Part shown: piece after piece, positions 1 through 8,207 of the stretch
Layout of the letters: every line of letters starts with the position of its first letter
Numbering within the stretch: position 1 is the stretch's first letter
DNA from: UBA5951 sp009936885
GTDB lineage: Bacteria > Pseudomonadota > Alphaproteobacteria > Puniceispirillales > Puniceispirillaceae
Length of the DNA: 61,457 nucleotides
Direction of reading: 5' to 3'
Assembly (NCBI GenBank): GCA_937996625.1
Contig: CALKVA010000013.1
Span: 1 to 61,457 of the forward strand
Position numbers and translations under genes: made by a program
Notes under the pieces: model-generated
Database searches by the model: none
What the model saw: the letters and a program-made list of their open reading frames with translations, nothing else
What the model was told of the DNA's origin: nothing

Positions 1-4
1 TTGA

Positions 5-649
5 CTAGATGTCACCACGATTACCGCGAGGGTCAACCCACGCAATCATATTATCATTCCGCTTATATACAAGGTTCAGGCCAAGGTGGCTTGCATTCCT
101 GAACATCAAGCAGGGCTCATCTGATAATTCAAGCTGCATAACAGCTTGTTCCACCGTTAATAGCTCCACCTCGTATGATAATTGCGCGATTATGGGCAGA
201 GCATCACTGTCTTTATAGGATGTATCAATATCCGTATTGCTACTTGTCGTTTCTGTTGGAAGATGCGGCGCCGCGTTTGATGCGGCACTCTCATATATAG
301 ACAAAGACGCTGTGATTGTTTGTTCTGCTACTTCCTTTTCGGTTAAATTATTTCTGTGGCTTTTTAATCTTCGTTTGTGCCTTCTAAGGCGCTTTTCTGC
401 ATGAGAGAGAGCCGCATCAAGAGCGATATGCGCATCTCGCGAGTCGTGACCAGTAGATTCAAGATCTATTCGTTTTGTTAAATTAACTTTTGTTTTTACT
501 GTAAATCCTGCAAGTGTTTTCTCAAGGGTGACAGCAGCAGCAATAGCATCTGCAAAATATTTATTTACAACATCCTGCAACCCATCTTCAGCATGGCGCT
601 GAAAAGCAGCGCCCGTTTCGATATTTTTTCCGCTTATCTTAATATCCAT
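5..649 (-). CDS. hpf: Ribosome hibernation promoting factor, long form
   Basis: Ribosome-associated factor that binds the 30S subunit and promotes formation of inactive 100S ribosomes in slow growth. The 214-residue product has an N-terminal RaiA/HPF fold (about residues 1-105, ending in a very basic Arg/Lys stretch), an acidic, Ser/Thr-rich linker, and a conserved C-terminal dimerisation domain (about 155-212) containing the typical EPCLMFRN and NLVYKR stretches. This makes it the long HPF, not the short YfiA/HPF of enterics. I chose the ATG at 649 (protein begins MDIKISGKN) because GGAG lies just upstream on the minus strand; an in-frame start at 670 would add seven unconserved residues. 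In many Proteobacteria hpf lies between rpoN and ptsN; the downstream neighbour is outside the window. The stop codon is only five bases from the window edge. Confidence 0.93.
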   Translation of the reverse strand: MDIKISGKNIETGAAFQRHAEDGLQDVVNKYFADAIAAAVTLEKTLAGFTVKTKVNLTKRIDLESTGHDSRDAHIALDAALSHAEKRLRRHKRRLKSHRNNLTEKEVAEQTITASLSIYESAASNAAPHLPTETTSSNTDIDTSYKDSDALPIIAQLSYEVELLTVEQAVMQLELSDEPCLMFRNASHLGLNLVYKRNDNMIAWVDPRGNRGDI

Positions 650-718
650 CTGAATCTCCTCTCTTGGCAAATTATTGTATTTATGAATAAATTACCTACT
701 AATTCTTCCAACCTTTTT

Positions 719-739
719 TTGGCCTAATTTTCTGGCCAA
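719..739. promoter_or_regulatory. Inverted repeat upstream of hpf
   Basis: TTGGCC and GGCCAA are separated by nine bases, between the end of the PLP ammonia-lyase gene and the hpf start. No U-run sits on the correct side for minus-strand termination, so it may be an operator or a weak plus-strand hairpin. No function can be assigned from sequence. Confidence 0.3.
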
Positions 740-833
740 TTCTTTTAGCAATTTCTCCTTCCCGATTTAAATTGCGTATTAAATTTAGTGTTACTTATTT
801 AGGAACTGACTGCAATAGCCATAAAAGATTAGT

Positions 834-1838
834 TTAAAGATTTGGTTTCTGCCTAATATGTAGTAAGCTGGTGGCCGTTTTTTTCAGAATTGAAGCAAAA
901 ACTGTCTCATCCACGTTTCCGCCTGACAATAGTACAACCACGTCGCTACCGAGTGGCTCAAACCCTTTTTTGAGCGCTGATGCAAATGCGACCGCGCCGC
1001 CTGGTTCCACCACAAGTTTAAAATAGTGGAAGGCGGCTCTCATGGCATCGCACACCTCTTCATCACTAACAGCAAATCCGCCAGTTACCAATCTTTTGAC
1101 GATTTCAAATGGCAACTCCCCTGGCGTAGGGGTTACAATTGCATCACATATTGAGTGATTGCCAGAGGGGTTAGATAGAATTTTATGTGCAGCGAGGGAG
1201 CGCTTCATATCATCAAACCCAATCGGCTCTGCTGCAAAAATTTTACAATTAGGAAATTTATCTGTAACGGCAATCGCTGTCCCAGCAATTAGGCCACCAC
1301 CGCCGCAACATACGATGAGTTGTGATGGAATAATGTTACTCTCTTCACATTGCTGCGTAATCTCAATACCAACTGTTCCTTGACCAGCTATTACTCTCTC
1401 ATCGTTATAGGGGGATATTAAATGGGCATTCATCTGCGTTTGAAGCCTCTTTCCAATCTCTTCACGGTTTTCGTTTTCTCTATCATAAAGAAGAATATTA
1501 GCGCCAAAGGAAGCAGTTGCTTGCCGCTTTGTTATCGGGGCATCAGAGGGCATGATTACGGTTGCATCACGTCCAGAAAGAAAGGCATTGAGTGCAATTG
1601 CTTGTGCATGATTTCCAGATGAATAGGCAAGGATAGGGGCTTCATCATCTGCAAGAGTTGAAATGGCATAACAGGCCCCTCTAAATTTGAAAGACCCTGT
1701 TCTTTGCAGCATTTCGCACTTAACCCAAAGGCGGAAACCAAGAGATTGATTTAGTCTATCAGAAGTTATCAAAGGCGTTCTGATAACATCATTTTTGATG
1801 TTCTGATAAGCGGTATTAATTTGGTTAATTGTAATCAT
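834..1838 (-). CDS. Fold-type II PLP serine/threonine ammonia-lyase (no ACT domain)
   Basis: Predicted pyridoxal-phosphate enzyme that deaminates serine or threonine, or a close relative (serine racemase or hydroxyaspartate ammonia-lyase). The 334-residue protein has the PLP-lysine motif SFKFRG (Lys51), a SSGNHAQA substrate loop and the glycine-rich phosphate loop CGGGG. It stops after the catalytic domain, so unlike the IlvA at 15.7-16.9 kb it lacks a C-terminal ACT domain and should not show isoleucine-type allostery. The start at 1838 (protein begins MITINQ) follows a short AGG and fits family length; an upstream in-frame ATG at 1898 would add 20 unconserved residues. It is transcribed away from dapA. 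Exact substrate cannot be decided from sequence. Confidence 0.85.
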   Translation of the reverse strand: MITINQINTAYQNIKNDVIRTPLITSDRLNQSLGFRLWVKCEMLQRTGSFKFRGACYAISTLADDEAPILAYSSGNHAQAIALNAFLSGRDATVIMPSDAPITKRQATASFGANILLYDRENENREEIGKRLQTQMNAHLISPYNDERVIAGQGTVGIEITQQCEESNIIPSQLIVCCGGGGLIAGTAIAVTDKFPNCKIFAAEPIGFDDMKRSLAAHKILSNPSGNHSICDAIVTPTPGELPFEIVKRLVTGGFAVSDEEVCDAMRAAFHYFKLVVEPGGAVAFASALKKGFEPLGSDVVVLLSGGNVDETVFASILKKTATSLLHIRQKPNL

Positions 1839-1958
1839 AATGCCTATATATCCTGAGGGAGATGTGAAAAACAGTTGTGACCTTGTTTTATCATGCATTT
1901 TGTAATATTTTCGTCAAATATTATAGAGCTGCCTATCCATTAAAAAAAGGAAATCATC

Positions 1959-2858
1959 ATGGCTGGTATTATTCCAGAACTTCCATTCAAGGGCGTGAAT
2001 TCAGCGCTGATAACGCCGTTTAAAGATGGACAGATAGATAAAGCGGCCCTTGTTAAGATTGTTAACTGGCAGATTGAACAAGGCGTGCATGGTCTGGTTC
2101 CTGTCGGTACCACAGGAGAATCTCCAACGCTTTCCCATGAAGAGCATGATGAAGTAATTGAAATTACAGTTGCAGAGGCGGCAGGACGTGTGCCAGTAAT
2201 TGCGGGCGCAGGCTCGAATAATACGCTAGAGGCTGTGCGTCTTGCAAAGCATGCAGAGAAGGTTGGCGCAGATGCAGTGCTTATTGTATCTCCTTATTAT
2301 AATAAACCAACCCAAGCAGGTCTAAAGGCTCATTTTACCAAGATTGCCAATGAGCTGTCATCCATACCGCTGATTATTTATGATATTCCAGGCAGGTCAA
2401 TCGTGAGGGTAGAAGATACCCTTTTGGCTGAGTTATCAGAGCACAAGAATATTGTTGGTATTAAAGATGCAACAGGGGATGCTGGCAGACCGGCCAGACT
2501 TTGCAATTTGATTGGGGAGGAATTCTGTCAGCTATCTGGTGATGATGCAACGGCATTTTCCTATCTTGCATCCGGTGGTCATGGAATGATTTCGGTTGTC
2601 AGTAATATTGCGCCAAAATTATATGCAGATATGTATAATGCTTTCTCCTCTGGTGAGCTAAAAACTGGGATGGCCCTAAATAAAAAATTAATGCCGCTTC
2701 ATGACGGCCTGTTTTGCGAAGCCAGCCCCGGGCCTGTTAAGTATGCAGCAGAGCGTCTGGGGCTATGCAGCTCTGAGGTACGGTTGCCGTTGGTTTCTAT
2801 TTCGGCAGATGCCAAGCGTGTTGTAGATAGGGCTTTGGCTTTTGCTGGGTTAGTATAA
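1959..2858 (+). CDS. dapA: 4-hydroxy-tetrahydrodipicolinate synthase
   Basis: Condenses pyruvate with aspartate semialdehyde, the first committed step of the lysine/diaminopimelate branch that feeds peptidoglycan. The 299-residue protein is a (beta/alpha)8 aldolase of the DapA family. The Schiff-base lysine is Lys169 in GIKDATGD, the catalytic tyrosine is in YDIPGR (Tyr141), and the pyruvate-binding GTTGES loop is at 50-54. AAGGAAA precedes the ATG by a normal distance. It is followed after 22 bases by smpB on the same strand, so the two are probably co-transcribed. Length and motifs are ordinary. Confidence 0.97.
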   Translation: MAGIIPELPFKGVNSALITPFKDGQIDKAALVKIVNWQIEQGVHGLVPVGTTGESPTLSHEEHDEVIEITVAEAAGRVPVIAGAGSNNTLEAVRLAKHAEKVGADAVLIVSPYYNKPTQAGLKAHFTKIANELSSIPLIIYDIPGRSIVRVEDTLLAELSEHKNIVGIKDATGDAGRPARLCNLIGEEFCQLSGDDATAFSYLASGGHGMISVVSNIAPKLYADMYNAFSSGELKTGMALNKKLMPLHDGLFCEASPGPVKYAAERLGLCSSEVRLPLVSISADAKRVVDRALAFAGLV

Positions 2859-2880
2859 CTCTTTAATCTAGGTGAAGAAT

Positions 2881-3336
2881 GTGTCAAATATAACAGGCCG
2901 CGTTGCTGAAAATCGACGCGCGCGCCATGATTACCAAATTGAAGAGACAGTTGAGGCAGGCCTTATACTGACAGGAAGCGAGGTTAAATCTTTGCGGTCT
3001 GGTAGGGCCTCTATTGCAGAATCCTATGCTAGTGAAGAAAATGGAAATCTTGTGCTAATCAATGCGAATATACCTATTTATCCTGCGGCAAGAGAAAACC
3101 ATGAGCCAAAGCGTATGCGCACGCTTTTGATGAAGGCAAAAGAAAGAGATAAATACCTAAATATGATACGCCGTGATGGATATACGCTGGTTCCTTTGTC
3201 TCTTTATTTTAATCAAAAGGGGGTTGCTAAGCTTTCTATTGGTCTTGCTAAAGGCCGAAAAAAACATGATAAGCGAGAAGCCAGTAAACAGCGTGATTGG
3301 GATCGTCAAAAACACAGGCTACTCAAAGAGCACTAA
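2881..3336 (+). CDS. smpB: SsrA (tmRNA)-binding protein SmpB
   Basis: Binds tmRNA and delivers it to stalled ribosomes for trans-translation. The product has the SmpB core: the N-terminal VAENRRARHDY segment, GSEVKSLR, and the basic C-terminal tail with KGRKKHDKR and DWDRQK that enters the mRNA channel. The start is uncertain. GTG at 2881 has AGGTGA five bases upstream, which I prefer; GTG at 2872 would overlap that site and add three residues. The stop codon abuts the stop of the convergent uracil-DNA glycosylase gene, with no intergenic base. The tmRNA gene itself is not visible in the window. Confidence 0.95.
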   Translation: MSNITGRVAENRRARHDYQIEETVEAGLILTGSEVKSLRSGRASIAESYASEENGNLVLINANIPIYPAARENHEPKRMRTLLMKAKERDKYLNMIRRDGYTLVPLSLYFNQKGVAKLSIGLAKGRKKHDKREASKQRDWDRQKHRLLKEH

Positions 3337-3993
3337 TTACTTAATCAGATGCGTAAGCTTTATAAAAACATCATCAAACATGTGCTGCGTAAGACGTCCT
3401 GTATTCACATTATATCGCGAACAATGATAGGAATTCAAAAGGGATAAATCTGGTTTAATTTTGTGTGATTTGCAATGAGAAAAAAGATGGTCTTTGGCAG
3501 GTAATTTAAAATGTCTGATAAGCGTATCATGCGCAATTCTGCCAAGACAAAGAATTACTTTTAACTGGTGCATTCGCTCAAGCTCGGTTGATAGGAACGG
3601 GCGACAATTATTTATCTCAGAGCCGATAGGTTTATTTTGCGGCGGCACACACCGCACTGCATTTGCTATTCTAACATTTATTAACGAGAGAGTGTCATTT
3701 CCATTTGAGTCATAATTTCCAGAGGCAAAGCCATGAGATATGAGTGTCTGATAGAGTGTGTCGCCTGCAAAATCACCTGTAAATGGTCTGCCTGTTCTGT
3801 TTGCGCCTCGCAGCCCCGGTGCAAGTCCTAAAATAAGAATTTCAGCATTAATACTGCCAAAAGAGGGAACTGGGGCATTATGCCAGTCTGGATTATCCTG
3901 TCTCGATTTATCCAAGAATGCAAAGAGTCTTGGGCAGTTGCTGCAAGAAACAGGCGCAACATAATCAAGTTTAGGGTCTAAATGCATTTGCAT
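3337..3993 (-). CDS. Uracil-DNA glycosylase, family 5 (UdgB-like)
   Basis: Removes uracil (and in this family often hypoxanthine) from DNA at the first step of base excision repair. In the 218-residue product motif A reads GLAPGLRGANRTGRPFTGD (about 56-74), diagnostic of family 5. Motif C is a SYHCSRYN-type sequence followed by VNTGRLT. Cysteines at 17, 20 and two further positions fit the 4Fe-4S cluster of family 4/5 enzymes. It ends exactly at the smpB stop (convergent). An internal ATG two codons downstream is an alternative start. Confidence 0.9.
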   Translation of the reverse strand: MQMHLDPKLDYVAPVSCSNCPRLFAFLDKSRQDNPDWHNAPVPSFGSINAEILILGLAPGLRGANRTGRPFTGDFAGDTLYQTLISHGFASGNYDSNGNDTLSLINVRIANAVRCVPPQNKPIGSEINNCRPFLSTELERMHQLKVILCLGRIAHDTLIRHFKLPAKDHLFSHCKSHKIKPDLSLLNSYHCSRYNVNTGRLTQHMFDDVFIKLTHLIK

Positions 3994-4112
3994 CTCTTTT
4001 ACTAATTACAATTTCTATTTTGTATAAATACACGTTAACACCGTCCCTAAAATAACGTTAGATATATGATTTCATAGCTAAAATAGACTAGAAATAAATA
4101 AAATTTATTGAA

Positions 4113-4126
4113 TGTGAATTATCACA
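4113..4126. promoter_or_regulatory. Palindrome TGTGA-N4-TCACA upstream of folK
   Basis: A perfect 5-bp inverted repeat with a 4-base AT spacer, 82 bases before folK in an AT-rich 214-base intergenic region. The half-sites resemble CRP/FNR-family half-sites, but the spacer is shorter than the CRP spacing. It may be an operator for a CRP/FNR-type regulator; this is inference. The rest of the intergenic stretch shows nothing distinctive. Confidence 0.3.
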
Positions 4127-4207
4127 CATATTTGTTGGACTAGCTGCAAGAAAAAGAATAAAAAATAACGGTGCTGACACACAAATTTATTTCTGAGCTG
4201 AGGTTAT

Positions 4208-4708
4208 ATGAATAAGATACTTGTAGGGATTGGCGGTAATCTTATCCCAGAGGGATATTCATCACTTCAGGATGGATTAGATACCGCTATAGAGATGTTG
4301 GAGAAGTATGGGATTAGGGATGTTCATTGCTCTTCATGGTATGAGACAAGTCCCGTTCCAAAATCAGACCAACCGCTATTTAGAAATGCCGTTTTCTCAG
4401 CTGTTACGGATGCAAGCCCTCAGCAATTACTAGAGCGTTTAAACGATATCGAAGCTAGAATTGGGCGCGTGAGAACTATGCGAAATGCGGCAAGGGTATT
4501 GGATTTAGATATATTAGATTTTAATGCCCAGTCAGTTGAGTTAGAGAGACTGACTATCCCTCATCCAAGGATGCATTTGCGGGCATTTGTGCTAATACCG
4601 TTGCAAGAAATCAGAGCTGATTACATTCACCCAGTTACAAAAAAGACCATAATTTCACTGATTAATGACTTGCCAGATGAGCAGGAAATATCAAGATTGC
4701 CAGGCTAA
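4208..4708 (+). CDS. folK: 2-amino-4-hydroxy-6-hydroxymethyldihydropteridine diphosphokinase
   Basis: Transfers pyrophosphate from ATP to 6-hydroxymethyl-dihydropterin in folate synthesis. The 166-residue length is normal for the monofunctional enzyme. Motifs are SSWYETSPVP and the following QPLFRNAV (substrate pocket), the RxxRNAARVLDLDIL block (Mg/ATP ligands, with the paired Asp residues) and PHPRMHLRAFVL. TGAGG lies a few bases before the ATG. The next gene, rpoZ, begins 135 bases downstream after a possible hairpin. folP and folB are not in the window. Confidence 0.95.
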   Translation: MNKILVGIGGNLIPEGYSSLQDGLDTAIEMLEKYGIRDVHCSSWYETSPVPKSDQPLFRNAVFSAVTDASPQQLLERLNDIEARIGRVRTMRNAARVLDLDILDFNAQSVELERLTIPHPRMHLRAFVLIPLQEIRADYIHPVTKKTIISLINDLPDEQEISRLPG

Positions 4709-4720
4709 AATAGAAAGATA

Positions 4721-4757
4721 AAGGGGACAGTAATTCAAGAAAAATCCTTGTCCCTTA
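4721..4757. promoter_or_regulatory. Imperfect inverted repeat between folK and rpoZ
   Basis: AAGGGGACA and TGTCCCTT can pair (one bulged G) around an A-rich loop of about 19 bases. It lies just after folK and before rpoZ. There is no U-run afterwards, so it is not a canonical terminator; it could be an mRNA-stabilising or attenuating hairpin. Confidence 0.3.
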
Positions 4758-4843
4758 GGATGTAAACATTATCTTGTAAAATAGCGCTTTTTATGCTAAA
4801 ATTCGCATTCAGATTTAGCCCTAATCTTAAGAGAGACACAAAC

Positions 4844-5257
4844 ATGGCACGAGTTACCGTAGAAGATTGTATTGAAAAAATCCCTAATCGGTTTGAATTG
4901 GTTCTTACGGCAGGTCAGCGCGCGCGTGCTATTCAAAAAGGTGAGAATCTTACAATTGATCGTGACAATGATAAAAATCCAGTTGTTGCCTTGCGCGAAA
5001 TTGCAGCGGAAACAATTGATAAAGATAGAATACAGGATACTATCGTAAGAGGTCTTCAGAGGTTGAATGAGCGAGAAGAAGAAATCGTATCTGATGAAGC
5101 TTCTGACGAGGCGCGAAACGAGATGGATGCGTTGGCATCGCAATATGAGGCCGATTTATATGGCGAGCAATCTGGAATGCAGGTTGGTCACTCTGATGAC
5201 ATTGACTCAACTGGGTTTCAGGATGTGGATATAAATCTGTTAAATAATGACGATTAA
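4844..5257 (+). CDS. rpoZ: DNA-directed RNA polymerase omega subunit
   Basis: Small subunit that helps beta-prime fold and assemble and forms part of a ppGpp site on RNA polymerase. The 137-residue protein begins MARVTVEDC and carries the omega core (NRFELVLTAGQRAR, then NPVVALREIA), followed by an acidic tail of about 60 residues that is longer than the E. coli protein (91 aa). GAGAGA precedes the ATG at 4844; an upstream frame from 4793 would add 17 unconserved residues. It lies directly before rsh, as in many Proteobacteria, pairing an RNA polymerase subunit with the enzyme that makes ppGpp. Confidence 0.96.
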   Translation: MARVTVEDCIEKIPNRFELVLTAGQRARAIQKGENLTIDRDNDKNPVVALREIAAETIDKDRIQDTIVRGLQRLNEREEEIVSDEASDEARNEMDALASQYEADLYGEQSGMQVGHSDDIDSTGFQDVDINLLNNDD

Positions 5258-5311
5258 ACAAAAAGACGATTAAACTGAAAACAGACATATAAGCGCTCTT
5301 GGAGTATTAAA

Positions 5312-7483
5312 TTGGCAGTTTCTGCTGTAGCGGCAAATGAACCACTTGATGATGCGTTTAGCGACCTTCTAAACCGAATAAGATCGTATAATCCGTTTGT
5401 AGACCTAGATAGACTTAAATCTGCTTATGAATTTGGCAAAAAAGCGCATTCAGGGCAGTTTAGAGCTTCTGGAGAGCCCTATTTTTCCCATCCAATAGCG
5501 GTTGCTCACCTGCTAGCAGATATGCATCTTGATACAGATACTATCATAACCGCATTACTTCATGACACAGTAGAAGATTGTGACGTTACACTTCAGGATA
5601 TTTCGGCTCAATTTGGTGATGAATTATCCAGTCTGGTAGACGGCGTTACAAAATTAAGCAGAATAGAAAATCAGTCTCCAGATACCCGCCAAGCTGAAAA
5701 TTTTCGCAAATTAATGGTTGCCCTTAGCCAAGATATTAGAGTGTTATTGGTGAAATTGGCTGATAGAACGCACAATATGCAAACGATTAATTCAATTGGC
5801 CGGCTTGAGAAAAAAGAACGTATCGCACGGGAAACAATTGAAATTTTTGCTCCGCTGGCGGAACGTCTCGGCATTACTCAATTTCAAACCGAATTAGAAG
5901 ATAGCTCTTTTGATATCTTATATCCTGAGATGCGCGAATCTATTCAAAACCGACTTGAATTTCTAGCAGCTGAATCAGAAAATATCATTCCGCGAATTTG
6001 TCAGGAAATACAGTCTTTAATTTCTGATGCAGGCATAGAATGTCAGGTTTCTGGACGGCGTAAATCTGCCTATTCAATTTGGCGTAAAATGCAGCATCGC
6101 CAAATGTCGATGGATCAATTAGCAGATATTATGGCATTTAGGATTATTGTTCCTACAATATCGCACTGTTATTCGGCGCTTGGAATGGTGCATACCCATT
6201 ACCCGATGGTGATGGGAAGGATGAAGGATTACATTTCAACCCCAAAACGAAATGGATACAGATCTATCCATACAGGTGTTATTGGTCCTCTTAACAGACG
6301 TATAGAAATACAAATCAGAACAGCAGAAATGCATGATTTGGCAGAAAGAGGCGTTGCGGCGCATTGGGATTACAAGACAGGGCGTTCTGAAAAATCTGAA
6401 GGCTCATTTGGGTGGGTTCAGGAACTCATAAGTCTAATCGATATGAATAGCGGCGCTGATGAATTTTTAGAAAATACAAAAATGGATATGTATGCTGACC
6501 AAGTTTTTTGCTTTACCCCTCGGGGCGATTTAATTGGTCTTCCTGCAGGTGCAACGGCTGTAGATTTTGCCTTTGCGGTTCATTCCAAAGTTGGACGTCA
6601 TTGTTGCGGTGTTGAAATCAACGGTAAAATCAGACAATTAGCATCAGAATTGAATAATGGCGACCAAGTATTAATCAAAACAGATACTGACGCCAAGCCA
6701 AAAGCGGAATGGGAAGAGTTTGTGGCAACTGGAAGAGCACGCTCTGCTATTAGACGTTTTGTTCGCGAAGAGCATCTTGCAGAATTTAGCCGTGTTGGAA
6801 GAGCTCTTTTGGAAAAGGAGTACCGGTTTCATCAGGCGGCATTAAAGGAAACAGCTTTAAATGCGTCTTTAAGCTCATTTAAGGTTTCACGAACTGAAGA
6901 GCTATTTGCCCTCATTGCAGAGGGTAAGATATCTGTGTCCGAGGTGATTAACAGGCTGAATCCAGAGCTGGAAAAAACACAAAAATCAAGCCAAAACCGA
7001 CGCAAAGAAATGAAAAGTAAGAATAAAGAAAACTCAGATACTTTTAATATAACTGGAATGAACCCTGGGATGGCTCTGCATGTTGCTAATTGCTGCCATC
7101 CTGTGCCAGGTGATAAAATTATAGGAATTTTAACAACTGGAAAAGGACTTACAATTCATTTCAGGGAATGTATGACTCTTAATAAATATACCGATGTGCC
7201 AGAATTATGGGTGAAGGTTGACTGGAAGCGTAATGATAAAAAACGGTTTGCTGGCAGAATACAAGTAACGCTTTTGAATGAGGCAGGCGCTCTTGCGGCA
7301 CTTACTACCATAATCGCACAGCAAGCTGGTAATATTTCCTATATGCAAATCAGCAAGAGAACTTCTGATTTCTTTACGCTTCTTCTTGATGTAGATATTG
7401 CTAATTTGTCACAATTAAAGTCTATCATTGCGGTGGTGCGGACGAATCAATATGTTGAATCCGTAGAACGCGTAATGATTTAA
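5312..7483 (+). CDS. rsh: Bifunctional (p)ppGpp synthetase/hydrolase (Rsh)
   Basis: Makes and degrades the stringent-response alarmone. Domain order in the 723-residue protein: HD hydrolase (about 25-180, with HP...LLHDTVED metal-binding HD residues intact), synthetase (about 240-350, ending GYRSIHT and EIQIRT), TGS (about 388-450, FCFTPRGDLIGLPAGAT), a conserved middle region with CCHPVPGD, and a C-terminal ACT domain (about 640-723). Intact HD and synthetase motifs point to both activities, as usual for the single alphaproteobacterial Rsh. The start is TTG at 5312 with GGAG seven bases upstream. It follows rpoZ by 54 bases and precedes a DUF2062 gene by 25. Confidence 0.95.
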   Translation: MAVSAVAANEPLDDAFSDLLNRIRSYNPFVDLDRLKSAYEFGKKAHSGQFRASGEPYFSHPIAVAHLLADMHLDTDTIITALLHDTVEDCDVTLQDISAQFGDELSSLVDGVTKLSRIENQSPDTRQAENFRKLMVALSQDIRVLLVKLADRTHNMQTINSIGRLEKKERIARETIEIFAPLAERLGITQFQTELEDSSFDILYPEMRESIQNRLEFLAAESENIIPRICQEIQSLISDAGIECQVSGRRKSAYSIWRKMQHRQMSMDQLADIMAFRIIVPTISHCYSALGMVHTHYPMVMGRMKDYISTPKRNGYRSIHTGVIGPLNRRIEIQIRTAEMHDLAERGVAAHWDYKTGRSEKSEGSFGWVQELISLIDMNSGADEFLENTKMDMYADQVFCFTPRGDLIGLPAGATAVDFAFAVHSKVGRHCCGVEINGKIRQLASELNNGDQVLIKTDTDAKPKAEWEEFVATGRARSAIRRFVREEHLAEFSRVGRALLEKEYRFHQAALKETALNASLSSFKVSRTEELFALIAEGKISVSEVINRLNPELEKTQKSSQNRRKEMKSKNKENSDTFNITGMNPGMALHVANCCHPVPGDKIIGILTTGKGLTIHFRECMTLNKYTDVPELWVKVDWKRNDKKRFAGRIQVTLLNEAGALAALTTIIAQQAGNISYMQISKRTSDFFTLLLDVDIANLSQLKSIIAVVRTNQYVESVERVMI

Positions 7484-7508
7484 AAAGAAGTTGTGATGAG
7501 ATTGTATA

Positions 7509-8048
7509 ATGTTGTTTAAACGTAGGAAACCATTATCGGTTTTTAACAGATTATTACAATTTATCCGTCCGAAAACAGGTTATTCGCGGGCTTTAGGATA
7601 TCTCAAAAAGCGCTTTTACCGCATGACAGAATCACATTATTCCATGGCAATGGGGTTTACTTGTGGGGCTATGCTAAGCTTCACCCCGTTTGTTGGGTTT
7701 CATTTTATAATCGCTGGTTTTGTTGCTTATCTTATTAATGCGAGTATTTTTATGGCTGCTTTAGGCACGCTTGTAGGCAATCCTTGGACGTTTCCGTTAA
7801 TGTGGTGGTCTAGTCTTAAAGTTGGTAACTGGGCTCTTGGATACGTCCAACCAACAAATCTAGACATAACGGTGGAGATGAACTCGATTGTATCTGACAT
7901 TTACTCGATAATGATACCATGGATTGTGGGGTCTTTTCTGATTTCGCTTGTTTTTGGACCTCCGATTTATTTTATCATGTATTGGTCGATGAAAAAACTT
8001 CGCGAGCGATTTAGGAAAAAACATAATCAAAAAATGAAACCTTCTTGA
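7509..8048 (+). CDS. DUF2062 inner-membrane protein
   Basis: A 179-residue membrane protein of the DUF2062 family, function unknown. The basic N-terminal segment is followed by the family signature region around residues 44-75 (MAMGFTCGAM and FTPFVGFH, then further hydrophobic residues), a GNPWTFPLMW motif near 96, and a C-terminal hydrophobic helix (about 140-160) before a very basic tail. About three membrane segments are likely. It lies 25 bases after rsh and probably belongs to the same transcript; the rsh-DUF2062-pdxJ order recurs in Alphaproteobacteria. Confidence 0.85.
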   Translation: MLFKRRKPLSVFNRLLQFIRPKTGYSRALGYLKKRFYRMTESHYSMAMGFTCGAMLSFTPFVGFHFIIAGFVAYLINASIFMAALGTLVGNPWTFPLMWWSSLKVGNWALGYVQPTNLDITVEMNSIVSDIYSIMIPWIVGSFLISLVFGPPIYFIMYWSMKKLRERFRKKHNQKMKPS

Positions 8049-8059
8049 AACGCGCTGTT

Positions 8060-8191
8060 CTAATTCTTTTCCATTTTATTTTTTTTTAAAAGACGAAAGA
8101 ATACTCTATCCTTTAAACGTGCTAATAGTAGTCTGCTAATTAGAAGTGCTATTGGCAAAATGACTGTCAGTATATAGAAGAGGCTAACCAT
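8060..8191 (-). CDS. Possible small single-span membrane protein (43 aa)
   Basis: On the minus strand between the DUF2062 gene and pdxJ there is a 43-codon frame, ATG to TAG. Its product has a hydrophobic N-terminal half (about residues 3-23), then alternating Arg/Lys and a KKNKMEKN tail, as expected for a small inner-membrane protein with its C-terminus inside. It fills most of the 159-base gap and opposes both neighbours. Against it: I see no Shine-Dalgarno sequence before its ATG, and AT-rich DNA readily produces short hydrophobic frames. Treat as tentative. Confidence 0.3.
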   Translation of the reverse strand: MVSLFYILTVILPIALLISRLLLARLKDRVFFRLLKKNKMEKN

Positions 8192-8207
8192 AATCGGGAG
8201 CGCTTGA

